This document shows positions 25,271 to 33,800 of a stretch of 64,000 nt of DNA, piece after piece. The translations under genes were made by a program, and so were the position numbers. Below the pieces are notes generated by a model that worked only from the letters and a program-made list of their open reading frames with translations, did no database searches and was not told the DNA's origin. Numbering within the stretch: position 1 is the stretch's first letter; every line of letters starts with the position of its first letter. The DNA comes from Kribbella pittospori (GTDB taxonomy: Bacteria > Actinomycetota > Actinomycetes > Propionibacteriales > Kribbellaceae), in contig NZ_SJKB01000005.1 of NCBI RefSeq assembly GCF_004331465.1, positions 477,174 to 541,173 of the forward strand, given 5' to 3'.

Positions 25271-26452
25271 TCAGGGCGTCTTCCTTCGCTCCGTCGAGCC
25301 GATGCTCACCTGGGCCTGACGCTTCACTCCGAACAGCACCGACACCCCAGGCAGGACCGACAGGACCCACGCGAGTCCGGCGGCCAGCACAAACGCGGTC
25401 GGCAGCAGTACGGCGTACTTCGTCCACAGGTTCGCGTCCCAGCCGACGACGTAGTACGCGACCGCGAGAATGATCGGCTGGTGCACGATGAAGAACGGCA
25501 TCGCTGCCCGCGCGAGCGGTGTCGGCAGCGGCCGCTGAAACGCGGGCGCACGCATGCCCAACGCGAGCACTCCCGACAGCCAGCCCCACACGGCGAAGGT
25601 GATCAGCGTCGAGTACCAGACGTAGACCCACGAATAGCCCGGTTCCTCCCACCAGCCGTCGAGGAAGTCGATGATCCCGGTCGCCACCCCCAGCAGGAAC
25701 GCGCCGAGACCGAGCACCAGTGCCGGTACGACGTCTCGTCGTACGGCGGCCATCAGCCGGTCGTCCGACATCACCAGACACCCGACCACGAAGAAGTCGA
25801 AGAAGAACACGAACTCACCCCAGCCGTGCTCCGGCCCAGGCGCCGCGAGCAACACCAAGTGCACCGGGACCAACGGCGCCGCCAGCAGCAGGATCCGTCC
25901 GCGCCGCTCGCACCGCCGCGCGATCCAGTCGACCATCCGCCGGCCCTGTGCCCCGCGCAACCAGAGGAACACCGGCAGACCGAGCAGCGCGAACTGCATC
26001 AGATAGATCAAGAACCACAGGTGATAGGTGTCCCGCAGCCACAACGGCGCGTGCCCACTCAGGTCACTGAAGAAGGTCTGCACATCCCCGAAGAACGACG
26101 CGTCGGACCGTCCCTTGTGGTGCTCCTCGATGAAGTACTGCGGCGGCGACAGCAGCACGTACGCGACCACGAACGGCACCAGCAGCCGCAGTACGCGCTC
26201 GCGCAGGAAGCCGCCCGCGGTCCGCCACCGCAGGGCCAGCCACGCACCCGCCCCGGACAGCATGAAGAAGAACGCCAGCCCCCACAGCCCGAGGAACGCG
26301 ATCGCGATCGCGATCCCCTCGCTCGTCTGGGCGTTCTTCACATGCCAGTCGGCGTCGTCGAACGGCCGCAGCGTGTGGAACACGAACACCCCGAACACGG
26401 CCAGTACACGTAACCAATCCAGGAAGTACAGCCGCCCACCCTCGTCACCCAT
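25271..26452 (-). CDS. Acyltransferase 3 (OafA/OpgC-like) membrane protein
   Basis: A 393-residue protein with about ten membrane helices. The opening RLYFLDWLRVLAVFGVFVFHTLRPF is the acyltransferase-3 signature, with the catalytic His in VFHT, followed by LAFFFMLSG and the YHLWFLIYL motif. Such enzymes O-acylate sugars, glycans or lipids at the membrane. MGDEGG start at 26452 is preferred: CATTCT lies six bases before it as a possible -10 box. It ends 19 bp before the merR promoter and is not obviously linked to mercury. Confidence 0.87.
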   Translation of the reverse strand: MGDEGGRLYFLDWLRVLAVFGVFVFHTLRPFDDADWHVKNAQTSEGIAIAIAFLGLWGLAFFFMLSGAGAWLALRWRTAGGFLRERVLRLLVPFVVAYVLLSPPQYFIEEHHKGRSDASFFGDVQTFFSDLSGHAPLWLRDTYHLWFLIYLMQFALLGLPVFLWLRGAQGRRMVDWIARRCERRGRILLLAAPLVPVHLVLLAAPGPEHGWGEFVFFFDFFVVGCLVMSDDRLMAAVRRDVVPALVLGLGAFLLGVATGIIDFLDGWWEEPGYSWVYVWYSTLITFAVWGWLSGVLALGMRAPAFQRPLPTPLARAAMPFFIVHQPIILAVAYYVVGWDANLWTKYAVLLPTAFVLAAGLAWVLSVLPGVSVLFGVKRQAQVSIGSTERRKTP

Positions 26453-26636
26453 GCGCAAAGAATGGTGCCTGCGCCGGGCCACCGCCACCCGAATCCGGAC
26501 CGTCGGTCCCGAAGTCCCGGGCCTTCCGGCCCTGCCGCCACGAGTACAGCCGCGGCTTCCATGGGAGCACCGCTGGGAGGGGAGTCCAATGACAGCCGAC
26601 CGCGACCCTGGGGCGGCGGCGAGAGTCGCCGGGTGG

Positions 26637-27293
26637 TCAGGTTTTCGGCCGGCGCTTGGCGCGCTCGACGGCGTACACGGCGGCCTCGATCCGGCGCTCC
26701 ATGCCGAGCTTGCGGAGCAGCCCGGACACGTAGTTCTTCACAGTCTTCTCGGCCAGCAGCATGCTCTGTGCGATCTGCCGGTTGGTCTTGCCCTCCGCGA
26801 TCTCGTCGAGGATGCGACGCTCCTGATCGGTCAGCGACTGGTATCGCGGGTCGTCCTGCTCGTGCTCCGGGTTCCGCAGCCGCTCCAGTACGGCGCTGGT
26901 CATCGCGGGATCGAGCAGCGACTCCCCCGCGGCCAGGCGTCGTACCGCTCCCACCAGGTCCGTGCCACTCACCTGCTTGAGCAGGTAGCCGGCCGCACCC
27001 GCCATGATCGCGGTGAACAAGGCCTCGTCGTCCGAGAACGATGTCAGCATCAGGCAGGCCGGTGGATCCGGCATCGACGAACGGATCTCGCGGCACACGG
27101 TGATCCCGTCCCCGTCGGCGAGCCGGACGTCCAGTACGGCGACGTCCGGCTGCAGCGCCGGGATCCGCGCGGTCGCCTGGGCCGCCGTCGCTGCCTCCCC
27201 GACCACGTCGATATCCGGCTCGTTCTCCAGCAACTGGCGCAGACCGAGCCGGACGACCTCATGGTCGTCGAGCAGGAATACCTTGATCGCCAT
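26637..27293 (-). CDS. NarL/DevR-type response regulator
   Basis: A 218-residue regulator: receiver domain with acidic pair DD at 9-10, phospho-acceptor Asp55 in VAVLDVRLADGDG, and Lys in YLLKQV; C-terminal LuxR HTH (SLTDQERRILDEIAEGKTNRQIAQSMLLAEKTVKNYVSGLLRKLG). The HTH sequence KTNRQIA...EKTVKNYVS is typical of DevR/DosR. Divergent from a PPOX gene and a DevS-like kinase, its likely partner. Responds in relatives to hypoxia or redox state. Confidence 0.9.
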   Translation of the reverse strand: MAIKVFLLDDHEVVRLGLRQLLENEPDIDVVGEAATAAQATARIPALQPDVAVLDVRLADGDGITVCREIRSSMPDPPACLMLTSFSDDEALFTAIMAGAAGYLLKQVSGTDLVGAVRRLAAGESLLDPAMTSAVLERLRNPEHEQDDPRYQSLTDQERRILDEIAEGKTNRQIAQSMLLAEKTVKNYVSGLLRKLGMERRIEAAVYAVERAKRRPKT

Positions 27294-27361
27294 CGCGCCT
27301 CGCTTCCCCCCAGGCCGATCGTCACGCTCAGAGTAGACCCGCACCACCCCCGGAGGTCGTG

Positions 27362-27760
27362 ATGCGAACCGTACGGCGCTGCGCCCCGGCCGGACCCGAT
27401 CTGCTCGAGGACCGCGAGTGCCTGCGCCTGCTCCGGACCGTGCCGGTGGGCCGCGTCGTGTTCACCCGCGGCGGTCTGCCGGCGGTGCGGGTGGTGGGTT
27501 TCCGGGTCGATGACGACACCATCGTCTTCGTCGCGGACGACGAGGAGGAAGGGATCCGGTCCGCGTTGCGAGGCGACGTTGTTGCCTTCGAAGCGGACGC
27601 CCTGGATGCCGATCAGCACCAGGGCTGGACCGTGACAGCGGTCGGACACCTGTCCGTCGTACCTCTGGAAGAGGCGCTTGAACTGGAGCCTGCCGAACCG
27701 GGCCGGCAACTGATCCGGCTCGGGGTGGAATCACTGCGCGGCCGCCGACTCCTCGTGTAG
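27362..27760 (+). CDS. Pyridoxamine 5'-phosphate oxidase-family flavin-binding protein
   Basis: A 132-residue split-barrel protein: ECLRLLRTVPVGRVVFTRGGLPAVRVVGFRVDDDTIVF and GWTVTAVGHLSVV are the PPOX-class motifs. Small members bind FMN, heme or F420 and are frequent in DosR-type hypoxia regulons. GGAGG (27351-27355) supports the ATG at 27362 over a GTG three bases earlier. Lies between the response regulator and the kinase, so it is probably part of that regulatory unit. Confidence 0.82.
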   Translation: MRTVRRCAPAGPDLLEDRECLRLLRTVPVGRVVFTRGGLPAVRVVGFRVDDDTIVFVADDEEEGIRSALRGDVVAFEADALDADQHQGWTVTAVGHLSVVPLEEALELEPAEPGRQLIRLGVESLRGRRLLV

Positions 27761-27775
27761 GCGGTGTCCCGCCCT

Positions 27776-27781
27776 TACCGT
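27776..27781 (+). promoter_or_regulatory. -10 box of the sensor kinase gene
   Basis: TACCGT ends six bases before GTG 27788, which favours that codon over an in-frame GTG at 27764. Confidence 0.5.
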
Positions 27782-27787
27782 GGGGCC

Positions 27788-29218
27788 GTGGGTGGGAAAC
27801 CGAGCACGGCCTGGGATGACGGTGCGCTGGACCGCATCCTCGCTGCGGCGTGCGCTCTGGCCGGGGCCGGCTACGGTGTCCTGAAGGTGTTCGGCCCGGA
27901 CGGAACCGGGATCGTCCATCGCAGCGTACTTGGCGATGCCTCGCCGGCCTGGCGCTCCATCGACGTCCCCATCCATGGCCGGGACGGAGTCGTGGGCAGC
28001 CTCTCGTTGAGTGGCGGGACCGAGTTCGGCCCGGACGACGAGAGGGCCGTGAAGACGAGCGCACTTGCTGCCGGCGTGGTGATCGACAACGTCTGGTGGC
28101 ACGCCGACACCGAGCGGCGCCGCCGCTGGTACGAGGTGACGGCCGAGATCACGCAGCTGATGCTCAGCGCCTTCGAGCCGCAAGAGGCGCTCCAGCTCAT
28201 CGCCCGGCGAGCGCGCGAGGTCTCCGGCTCCCTGCTCGGTGTGGTGATGCTGTCCGCCGAGGACGAACTGATCATCGAGGCGGTCGACGGTCCGGACAGG
28301 TTCAAGCGGTACGTCGGCCGCCCAGTCGTTCTTCCGATGATGTACGACGTGATGCGCGGTGATCGCCAGGTGCTGATCGAGGACATCGTCGACGTCGCGA
28401 AGAGGAGCGGACGGATCGACGAGATCCCCGAGGTCCGATCACTGGGACGGACCGTACTGGCACCGCTGCCCTCCGGAACGCATGTGACCGGCGGACTGTT
28501 GCTGGTGGCCGCCGAGCGAGGCGCCGTACTCGAGGTCAGCGAAGGGACCGACCTGGTCCGGATGTTCGCCAGTCAGGCGACCCTCGCCCTGGACCGGGCG
28601 CAGGCTCAGCGCGACCAGTCGATGATCGCGGTGCTGTCGGACCGCGATCGGATCGCCCGGGACCTGCACGATCTGGTCATCCAACGTTTGTTCGCCACCG
28701 GCCTGCAGTTGCAGGGCATGCAGTCGATGGTGCAGCCCGAGGGGCGGGAACGGATCACCCGGGCGGTCGAGGACATCGATGCGACCATCCGGGACCTGCG
28801 GGCCGCGATCTTCGAGCTCCATCATCAGCCGCGCCGGCGGTCGCTGCGGGCCGACGTTCAAACGCTTGTCGCGGAGTACGCCGGTCCGCTCGGCTTCCGG
28901 CCGGTGCTGACGTGTGCCGGACCGCTCGACCTCGCCGTACCGGCGCTGGTCCGGCCACAGATCCTGGCCGCGATCCGCGAGTCGCTGTCGAACGTCGTGC
29001 GGCATGCCCGGGCCTCGGCCGTGTCGGTCGAGGTGATGGTTGCCGAAGGCGAGGTCGTGACGCGGGTCAGCGACGACGGCGTCGGGTTCACTCCCGGAGA
29101 GCGGCAGAGCGGGCTGCGCAATCTGCGCGAACGGGCCGAAGCCCTGGGCGGCGCCGTCCGGCTCGAGAGGAGACGGCCGCACGGCACCATCCTCGAACTC
29201 CGCGCCCCGCTGAACTGA
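27788..29218 (+). CDS. DevS/DosS-like sensor histidine kinase (GAF-GAF-HisKA_3-HATPase)
   Basis: A 476-residue cytoplasmic kinase. Residues ~15-110 and ~125-275 are two GAF domains (the first truncated relative to DosS), HisKA_3 has DRIARDLHDLVIQRLFATGLQLQGMQ with the phosphorylated His near 294, and the ATPase domain has ESLSNVVRHA, DDGVGF and GLRNLRERAEALGG. This order is that of mycobacterial DosS/DosT. Whether a GAF binds heme cannot be decided from sequence alone. Probably phosphorylates the DevR-type regulator at 26637-27293. Confidence 0.9.
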   Translation: MGGKPSTAWDDGALDRILAAACALAGAGYGVLKVFGPDGTGIVHRSVLGDASPAWRSIDVPIHGRDGVVGSLSLSGGTEFGPDDERAVKTSALAAGVVIDNVWWHADTERRRRWYEVTAEITQLMLSAFEPQEALQLIARRAREVSGSLLGVVMLSAEDELIIEAVDGPDRFKRYVGRPVVLPMMYDVMRGDRQVLIEDIVDVAKRSGRIDEIPEVRSLGRTVLAPLPSGTHVTGGLLLVAAERGAVLEVSEGTDLVRMFASQATLALDRAQAQRDQSMIAVLSDRDRIARDLHDLVIQRLFATGLQLQGMQSMVQPEGRERITRAVEDIDATIRDLRAAIFELHHQPRRRSLRADVQTLVAEYAGPLGFRPVLTCAGPLDLAVPALVRPQILAAIRESLSNVVRHARASAVSVEVMVAEGEVVTRVSDDGVGFTPGERQSGLRNLRERAEALGGAVRLERRRPHGTILELRAPLN

Positions 29219-29670
29219 GTTCGGTCGGCCGGTGCCGTGCGGCCGATGAGGCCAGGCCGCACGACACGCGGTGCTGGGGACACGCTCCTCCACGCAGCCC
29301 CAGCGATGCGGGAATCGACCCCTGACGACTCCCCCGAAAACCCAGCCGTCCCACCTGAGCGATTCCCTTTTCGCCCCCCGGGAGAGAAGCCGTCCCCACC
29401 CATCGGCTCCTACCCCGGCGGATCAGGTGCCCTCCCCCTGCGACTCCTGCCCCGGTCTGGTGCGAATGGAAGGAGGCCGGGACTCGCGATGCAGTGCCCG
29501 CGGTGGCTGTTCTGGATCGGCCGGGCACCGCATTCGCCGGCCTCCCTCGCCCTTCTATTCCAGCCCTCGGTCACTGTGCGGATCAGGGCCAAAGGTCCCA
29601 AATCCCCCGCCACACGGCCCGCAGGAGGCCGGCGTACGACGATCTCCGGTCCTGCGTGGGACGCTGAGAC
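29219..29670 (+). promoter_or_regulatory. 452-bp gap with DosR-like box upstream of carbamate kinase
   Basis: No convincing gene. GGGCCAAAGGTCCC at 29586-29599 (reverse GGGACCTTTGGCCC) matches the DosR/DevR core GGGAC-N4-5-GTCCC closely; counting the 20-bp mycobacterial consensus, 14 positions agree. It is 72 bp before the carbamate kinase start. The rest has pyrimidine-rich stretches but no hairpin with T tract. Confidence 0.5.
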
Positions 29671-30573
29671 ATGCGGATCGTCATCGCGCTCGGGGGGAAT
29701 GCGTTACTGCAGCGGGGCGAACGGCCCGATGCCGAGATCCAGATCGCCCGGCTGGCCGCCACAGCGCCGTCGCTGGCTGCGATCGCGGCCGAACACGACG
29801 TGATCATTGTCCATGGCAACGGCCCGCAGGTCGGCCTGCTGGCATTGGAGAGTACGGCGGACACCGGGCTGTCGAGGCCCTACCCACTCAGCGATCTGGT
29901 CGCCGAGACGCAGGGCGTGATCGGGTACTGGATCCAGCAAGCGCTGAGCAACGCCGGGCTCACCCGCCCGGCCGTCACGCTCGTCACCCAGACCGTCGTC
30001 GACGCGGACGATCCGGCCTTCGGCATCCCGACGAAGTACGTCGGCAGCGGCTACACCGAGGACGACGCGCGGAAGCTTGCCCTGACCAACGGATGGTCGA
30101 TCCGCCAGGACGGCTCCGAGTGGCGTCGCGTGGTCCCGTCGCCGGTGCCGCGACGGGTGGTCGAGCTCGACGCGGCCGAGATCCTGCTGCGCAGCGGTGT
30201 CACCGTGATCCTCGGAGGCGGTGGCGGCGTACCTGTGGTCGAGGATGCCGGCCGCCTTCGCGGCGTCGAGGCTGTTGTCGACAAGGACCTCACCGCGGCC
30301 CTGATCGCGACCGAGGTGCGGGCGGACCTGTTCGTGATGCTCACCGACGTGGACGCGGTCTTCCTCGACTACGGCACGCCGGCCCAACGACCGTTGCACG
30401 ACGTCACTACCGCGGATCTCGCGGCCATCACCTTCTCAGCGGGATCGATGGGTCCCAAGGTCGCGGCCGCCCGGCGCTTCGCGGAGGGGACGAAGGGCCG
30501 GGCGGCCATCGGGTCACTCGACGACGCCACTGCGGTCATCGCGGGCACTGCCGGGACCCAGATCGCGCTCTGA
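29671..30573 (+). CDS. arcC: Carbamate kinase
   Basis: A 300-residue amino-acid kinase fold protein: IVIALGGNALLQRG, HGNGPQVGLLALES, ETQGVIGYWIQQAL, GGGGGVPVVE and DKDLTAALIATEV are the ArcC motifs. It transfers phosphate between carbamoyl phosphate and ADP, making ATP in the last step of arginine or agmatine/purine fermentation. arcA and arcB are not adjacent, so carbamoyl phosphate comes from elsewhere. The DosR-like box upstream suggests induction when oxygen is low, which suits substrate-level ATP formation. Confidence 0.93.
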   Translation: MRIVIALGGNALLQRGERPDAEIQIARLAATAPSLAAIAAEHDVIIVHGNGPQVGLLALESTADTGLSRPYPLSDLVAETQGVIGYWIQQALSNAGLTRPAVTLVTQTVVDADDPAFGIPTKYVGSGYTEDDARKLALTNGWSIRQDGSEWRRVVPSPVPRRVVELDAAEILLRSGVTVILGGGGGVPVVEDAGRLRGVEAVVDKDLTAALIATEVRADLFVMLTDVDAVFLDYGTPAQRPLHDVTTADLAAITFSAGSMGPKVAAARRFAEGTKGRAAIGSLDDATAVIAGTAGTQIAL

Positions 30574-30578
30574 CCGGA

Positions 30579-31187
30579 TCAGGCTGCGCGACCGGCCTTG
30601 AGCGCCGCCGCCGTCTCGACGGCGCGACGCGCCTGGTACCGCGCCGCCTCGAGGTGGATGTCGTCGACCGGGCCGTCGCCGGTGACGTGCGACGTGCCGT
30701 AGGGGTTGCCGGTCTTGTACTGGATCTCGTCGGTGTAGCCGGGCGGCACGATGATTCCGCCCCAGTGGTAGAAGACGTTCGACAGCGAGAGGATCGTCGA
30801 CTCCTGCCCACCGTGCTTGGTGCCGCTCGCGGTGAACACGGAGTACACCTTGTCGGCCAACTGGTTGGCGACCCACAGCGGTCCGGTGCTGTCGATGAAC
30901 GCCTTGAGCTGGGCGGACGGCGTACCGAAGCGGGTCGGCGTGCCGAACAGCACCACGTCAGCCCAGGCGATGTCGTCCAGCACTGCCTCGGGTACGTCGG
31001 CGGTGGCGTCCAGGTGCTCACGCCACTCGGGTCTGGAGTCGACCGCCTCCGGCGGCGCGTTCTCTCTGACCTTGCGGAACCGGATCACGGCGCCGGCCTT
31101 CTCCGCGCCTTCGAACGCGGCCTGGGCGAGCGTGTGCACAGTGCCGGTGGCGCTGTAGTAGATGATCGCGGCCTTCACGGGTTCCAT
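30579..31187 (-). CDS. wrbA: NAD(P)H:quinone oxidoreductase, WrbA-type flavodoxin-fold
   Basis: A 202-residue FMN protein: IIYYSATGTVHTLAQAA phosphate-binding loop, FGTPTRFG, SASGTKHGGQESTILS-like loop and GNPYGTSHVTG. WrbA reduces quinones by two electrons, avoiding semiquinones. SD GGAAGGA precedes ATG 31187. It is the second gene of an operon with the SnoaL-like gene (24-bp gap) and thus lies under the bidirectional ECF41-type promoter. Confidence 0.92.
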   Translation of the reverse strand: MEPVKAAIIYYSATGTVHTLAQAAFEGAEKAGAVIRFRKVRENAPPEAVDSRPEWREHLDATADVPEAVLDDIAWADVVLFGTPTRFGTPSAQLKAFIDSTGPLWVANQLADKVYSVFTASGTKHGGQESTILSLSNVFYHWGGIIVPPGYTDEIQYKTGNPYGTSHVTGDGPVDDIHLEAARYQARRAVETAAALKAGRAA

Positions 31188-31211
31188 CGGAAACTTGGTC
31201 CTTCCAGTGAT

Positions 31212-31652
31212 TCAGGGTTCGAGGTCCAGCAGGGCTTTGCCGGTCGGGAAGTCGACCGGCACCGACACCTGGTCGTGCACGATCAGCCAGGCGCCGTCGA
31301 GCTTGCGGAAACAGGCCGTCCAGCGCACCCAGTAGTCGGTCGAAGCGCCGTTGCGCAACGTGCCGCTGATGTGGTTCAGGCTGTAGACGACGGCCAGATC
31401 GCCGCTGACCAGCACGGTCAGGTCCCGCACCTCGTAGCTTGGTGGCTGCTGGTACGCCGCGAAGACGTTGACCCAGTTCTGCCACTTCTTCTCGGCGCCC
31501 AGGTGCCGCAGCGGCGGTTCGATGTCGAACGAGACGAGATTCGGCGCGAACATCGTCTTGAGGCCGTCGAGGTCACCTGCCTGGACCGACGCGACCAACG
31601 TGTCGATCCGTTGCCGGATGTCTACTTCGTCTACCGCGTTCTGTGTGGTCAT
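31212..31652 (-). CDS. SnoaL/NTF2-like protein (SgcJ/EcaC type)
   Basis: A 146-residue single-domain NTF2-fold protein: DIRQRIDTLVASVQAGDLDGLKTMFAPNLVSFDIEPP, WVNVFAAYQQPPSYEVRDLTVLVSGDLAVVYSLNHI and WLIVHDQVSVPVDF fit the DUF4440/SgcJ group. Members are small-molecule-binding proteins or isomerases. It starts at ATG 31652, only ten bases after the -10 element of the palindromic promoter, so the mRNA may be nearly leaderless. The adjacent sigma factor carries a related SnoaL domain. Confidence 0.82.
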   Translation of the reverse strand: MTTQNAVDEVDIRQRIDTLVASVQAGDLDGLKTMFAPNLVSFDIEPPLRHLGAEKKWQNWVNVFAAYQQPPSYEVRDLTVLVSGDLAVVYSLNHISGTLRNGASTDYWVRWTACFRKLDGAWLIVHDQVSVPVDFPTGKALLDLEP

Positions 31653-31660
31653 GATCGGTA

Positions 31661-31714
31661 CGACGAGACAGCCCTCCGAACTGTGAGCTCACACTTCGGA
31701 GACCTGCCTCGTCG
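31661..31714. promoter_or_regulatory. 54-bp palindromic bidirectional ECF41-type promoter
   Basis: Positions 31661-31714 are self-complementary in 23 of 27 base pairs. The centre TGTGAGCTCACA (31682-31693) supplies a TCACA -35 element in each direction; 16 bp away on each side is CGTC (31710-31713 plus strand; 31665-31662 minus strand). The known ECF41 promoter has TGTCACA and CGTC. One sigma factor would thus transcribe its own gene and the SnoaL/WrbA operon from mirror promoters. Confidence 0.75.
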
Positions 31715-31750
31715 GACACAGTGAAGGCAGCAGACGTCGAAGGGAGCATC

Positions 31751-32650
31751 ATGACCGGGTCGGATCCGAGCCTCAGCGCGATCATGAGCGAGCGGCGGCA
31801 GCTGATCAACCTCGCCTACCGGCTGCTGGGCTCACTGGCTGACGCGGAAGACGTCGTCCAGGACACCTACGCCCGGTGGTACGCGATGTCCGGCGAGGAG
31901 CAGGACGCGATCGACAACCCGGCCGCCTGGCTGACCAAGGTCGCCAGCCGCATCTGCCTCGACCTGCTCCGGTCGGCCCGCGCCCGGCGTGAGCGGTACG
32001 TCGGCGAGTGGGTTCCGGAGCCGGTGCCCGACCAGGCCGAGTGGCTCGGCGATCAGCCGGGCGGCGACCCGGCGGACCGCGTCACGCTGGACGAGTCCGT
32101 CAACATGGCGTTCCTGGTCGTGCTGGACGCGATGACCCCGGCCGAGCGGGTCGCGTTCATCCTGCACGACGTCTTCCGCTACCCGTTCCCCGAGGTGGCC
32201 GAGATCGTCGGCCGCACACCTGCGGCCTGCCGCCAGCTGGCCTCATCGGCGCGCAGGCGGATCAGTACGGCGCAGCGGCCGCCGGCACCCACCAAGCAAC
32301 AGGCCGAGATCGTCCGCGACTTCAAGGCAGCGTGGGCGGCGAAGGACATCCAGACCCTGATCACGCTGCTCGACCCGGACGTGGTCGCGATCGGCGACGG
32401 CGGCGGCGTGGTCACGGCAGCTCCGCACCCGGTGCACGGTGGCACGCAGGTCGCGCAGTACTTCGCCGATCTGGTCGACCGCGGGTGGGGGCTCGTCGTC
32501 CTGGAGCGCACCGTCAACGGTCAGCCCGGGCTGGTCATCCAGCGCGAGGGCGTCACCGAGACCGTCATCGCGTTCGACATCGCCGACGACCGCATCAAGC
32601 ACATCTGGGCGGTCCGCAACCCGGAGAAGCTCCGCCCCTGGACGACCTGA
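31751..32650 (+). CDS. sigJ: ECF41-family sigma factor with C-terminal SnoaL domain (SigJ-like)
   Basis: A 299-residue ECF sigma factor. Region 2: RRQLINLAYRLLGSLADAEDVVQDTYARWYAM; region 4: VAFILHDVFRYPFPEVAEIVGRTPAACRQLASSARRR; residues ~190-299 form a SnoaL domain. Three ECF41 landmarks are visible: WVPEP in the linker, DGGG, and NPEKLR at the C-terminus. In ECF41 the SnoaL extension replaces an anti-sigma factor. ATG 31751 has SD AAGGGAG; a leaderless GTG start at 31721 is also possible. Confidence 0.9.
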   Translation: MTGSDPSLSAIMSERRQLINLAYRLLGSLADAEDVVQDTYARWYAMSGEEQDAIDNPAAWLTKVASRICLDLLRSARARRERYVGEWVPEPVPDQAEWLGDQPGGDPADRVTLDESVNMAFLVVLDAMTPAERVAFILHDVFRYPFPEVAEIVGRTPAACRQLASSARRRISTAQRPPAPTKQQAEIVRDFKAAWAAKDIQTLITLLDPDVVAIGDGGGVVTAAPHPVHGGTQVAQYFADLVDRGWGLVVLERTVNGQPGLVIQREGVTETVIAFDIADDRIKHIWAVRNPEKLRPWTT

Positions 32651-32660
32651 CGGAGGTTGG

Positions 32661-33800
32661 CTAGCGAGCCAAAGGCACGACGGTGTAGCCGCGGGCCCGG
32701 ATCGCGGCGAAGCTCTGCTCCCGGACCTCGGCCGAACCGAAGCGCGCCACCACCCGCTTGGTCTCGAGGTCGAACTCCGGCGGCGCGACCCCGAACTCGC
32801 CGACCGCCTCGGTGATGGTCCGGATGCAGTGCTGACACGTCATGTCCGGCACCTCGAACACCTCGCCCTGGCCGTCCGCGCTGCTGGTCTCCTCCGCGTC
32901 CTCGACGTCGACCGTCACGACCTTCAGCAGCCGCGTGAACGCGTCGACGAACGAGTTCGCGACCTGGGTCACCAGACTCACCCGCCGACCGTCGACGGAA
33001 TGTGGGGCGTGCGCGAGGCATCGCGGTTGCTCACCGGATCCGAGTACGACGTACTGCGCCGCGCTCGGATCGCTGTCGTCGGAGGCCCGGGCCGCCTCGA
33101 TGCGGGTCTCCTTCATCTCCCGCAGCGCGGCGACAGAGTCGGCCGAGTAGGTCATGCGGCCACCGAAGCAGACCAGCTGCACCGGGATCAGGCCGCGCCG
33201 GTACGTCGAGGCCTGCAGTCCCCAGTGCCAAGTCCCGGCGACGGTGTTGAAGATCCCGCTGTCCCGCAAGGCCTCCGCGAACCCGGCCGGCTCGTCGTAC
33301 GGCGTCGTACCCGCGAGGTAGGCGTGCTGGGTGAGAACCCGCGCGGCGGCGTCGACCCCGGTCCGCAGGATCTCGGCCGGCACCTTGTCCGTGGTGACCT
33401 GAGCCAGCAGGTCGGCCTGCACCGGGTCGACGGCGTCGGCTCGCTCTGCCAGCCGGGAGTCCGCCCGCAACCTCGCCCACAGCACCAGGGTTGCTTCCCG
33501 CGCAACAATCGGGACTGTCGGACCGAGTGATCCACTGTGGGCGACGTTCGTCACGCCCTCGCTGTCGACCCACGTCACCCGATGTGAGGCACTCGTGACC
33601 AGTTTCGGTGGGCACGGCCACAACCTGCTCCGGACGAACTCGGCCTGGTCGGTGCTAAAGGCAACCGACTCCAGCGTGCAGGTGAGCCGGTAGGGCGCCG
33701 ACAGGACCGGCACTGGTTCGTCGAGGACGTCGTACGCGAGTTCGGTCAGCAACCGCGCGACCGCACTGCGTCCGGCAAGGGCTGGTTCATCGATCACCAC
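32661..33800 (-). CDS. Unknown protein with C-terminal heavy-metal-associated domain
   Basis: A 379-residue protein. Residues ~315-379 are an HMA domain: VPDMTCQHCIRTITEAVGEFGV with Cys322 and Cys325, and a RGYTVVPLAR end, as in copper chaperones. Residues 1-300 have no membrane segment or signal and match no family I recognise; they contain scattered Cys and His (WPCPP, ACFGG-type, RCLAHAPH). The linker ~300-315 is acidic. Starts with GTG-GTG after a GAGGAG SD; TAGCAT at 33835-33840 is a possible -10. The metal-binding fusion suggests metal-dependent regulation or delivery. Confidence 0.72.
   Translation of the reverse strand: MVIDEPALAGRSAVARLLTELAYDVLDEPVPVLSAPYRLTCTLESVAFSTDQAEFVRSRLWPCPPKLVTSASHRVTWVDSEGVTNVAHSGSLGPTVPIVAREATLVLWARLRADSRLAERADAVDPVQADLLAQVTTDKVPAEILRTGVDAAARVLTQHAYLAGTTPYDEPAGFAEALRDSGIFNTVAGTWHWGLQASTYRRGLIPVQLVCFGGRMTYSADSVAALREMKETRIEAARASDDSDPSAAQYVVLGSGEQPRCLAHAPHSVDGRRVSLVTQVANSFVDAFTRLLKVVTVDVEDAEETSSADGQGEVFEVPDMTCQHCIRTITEAVGEFGVAPPEFDLETKRVVARFGSAEVREQSFAAIRARGYTVVPLAR

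Noticed and set aside
29271..31724. 817-codon frame spanning carbamate kinase, WrbA and SnoaL genes
   Set aside because: Out of frame with real genes on both strands, compositionally a GC-rich shadow.
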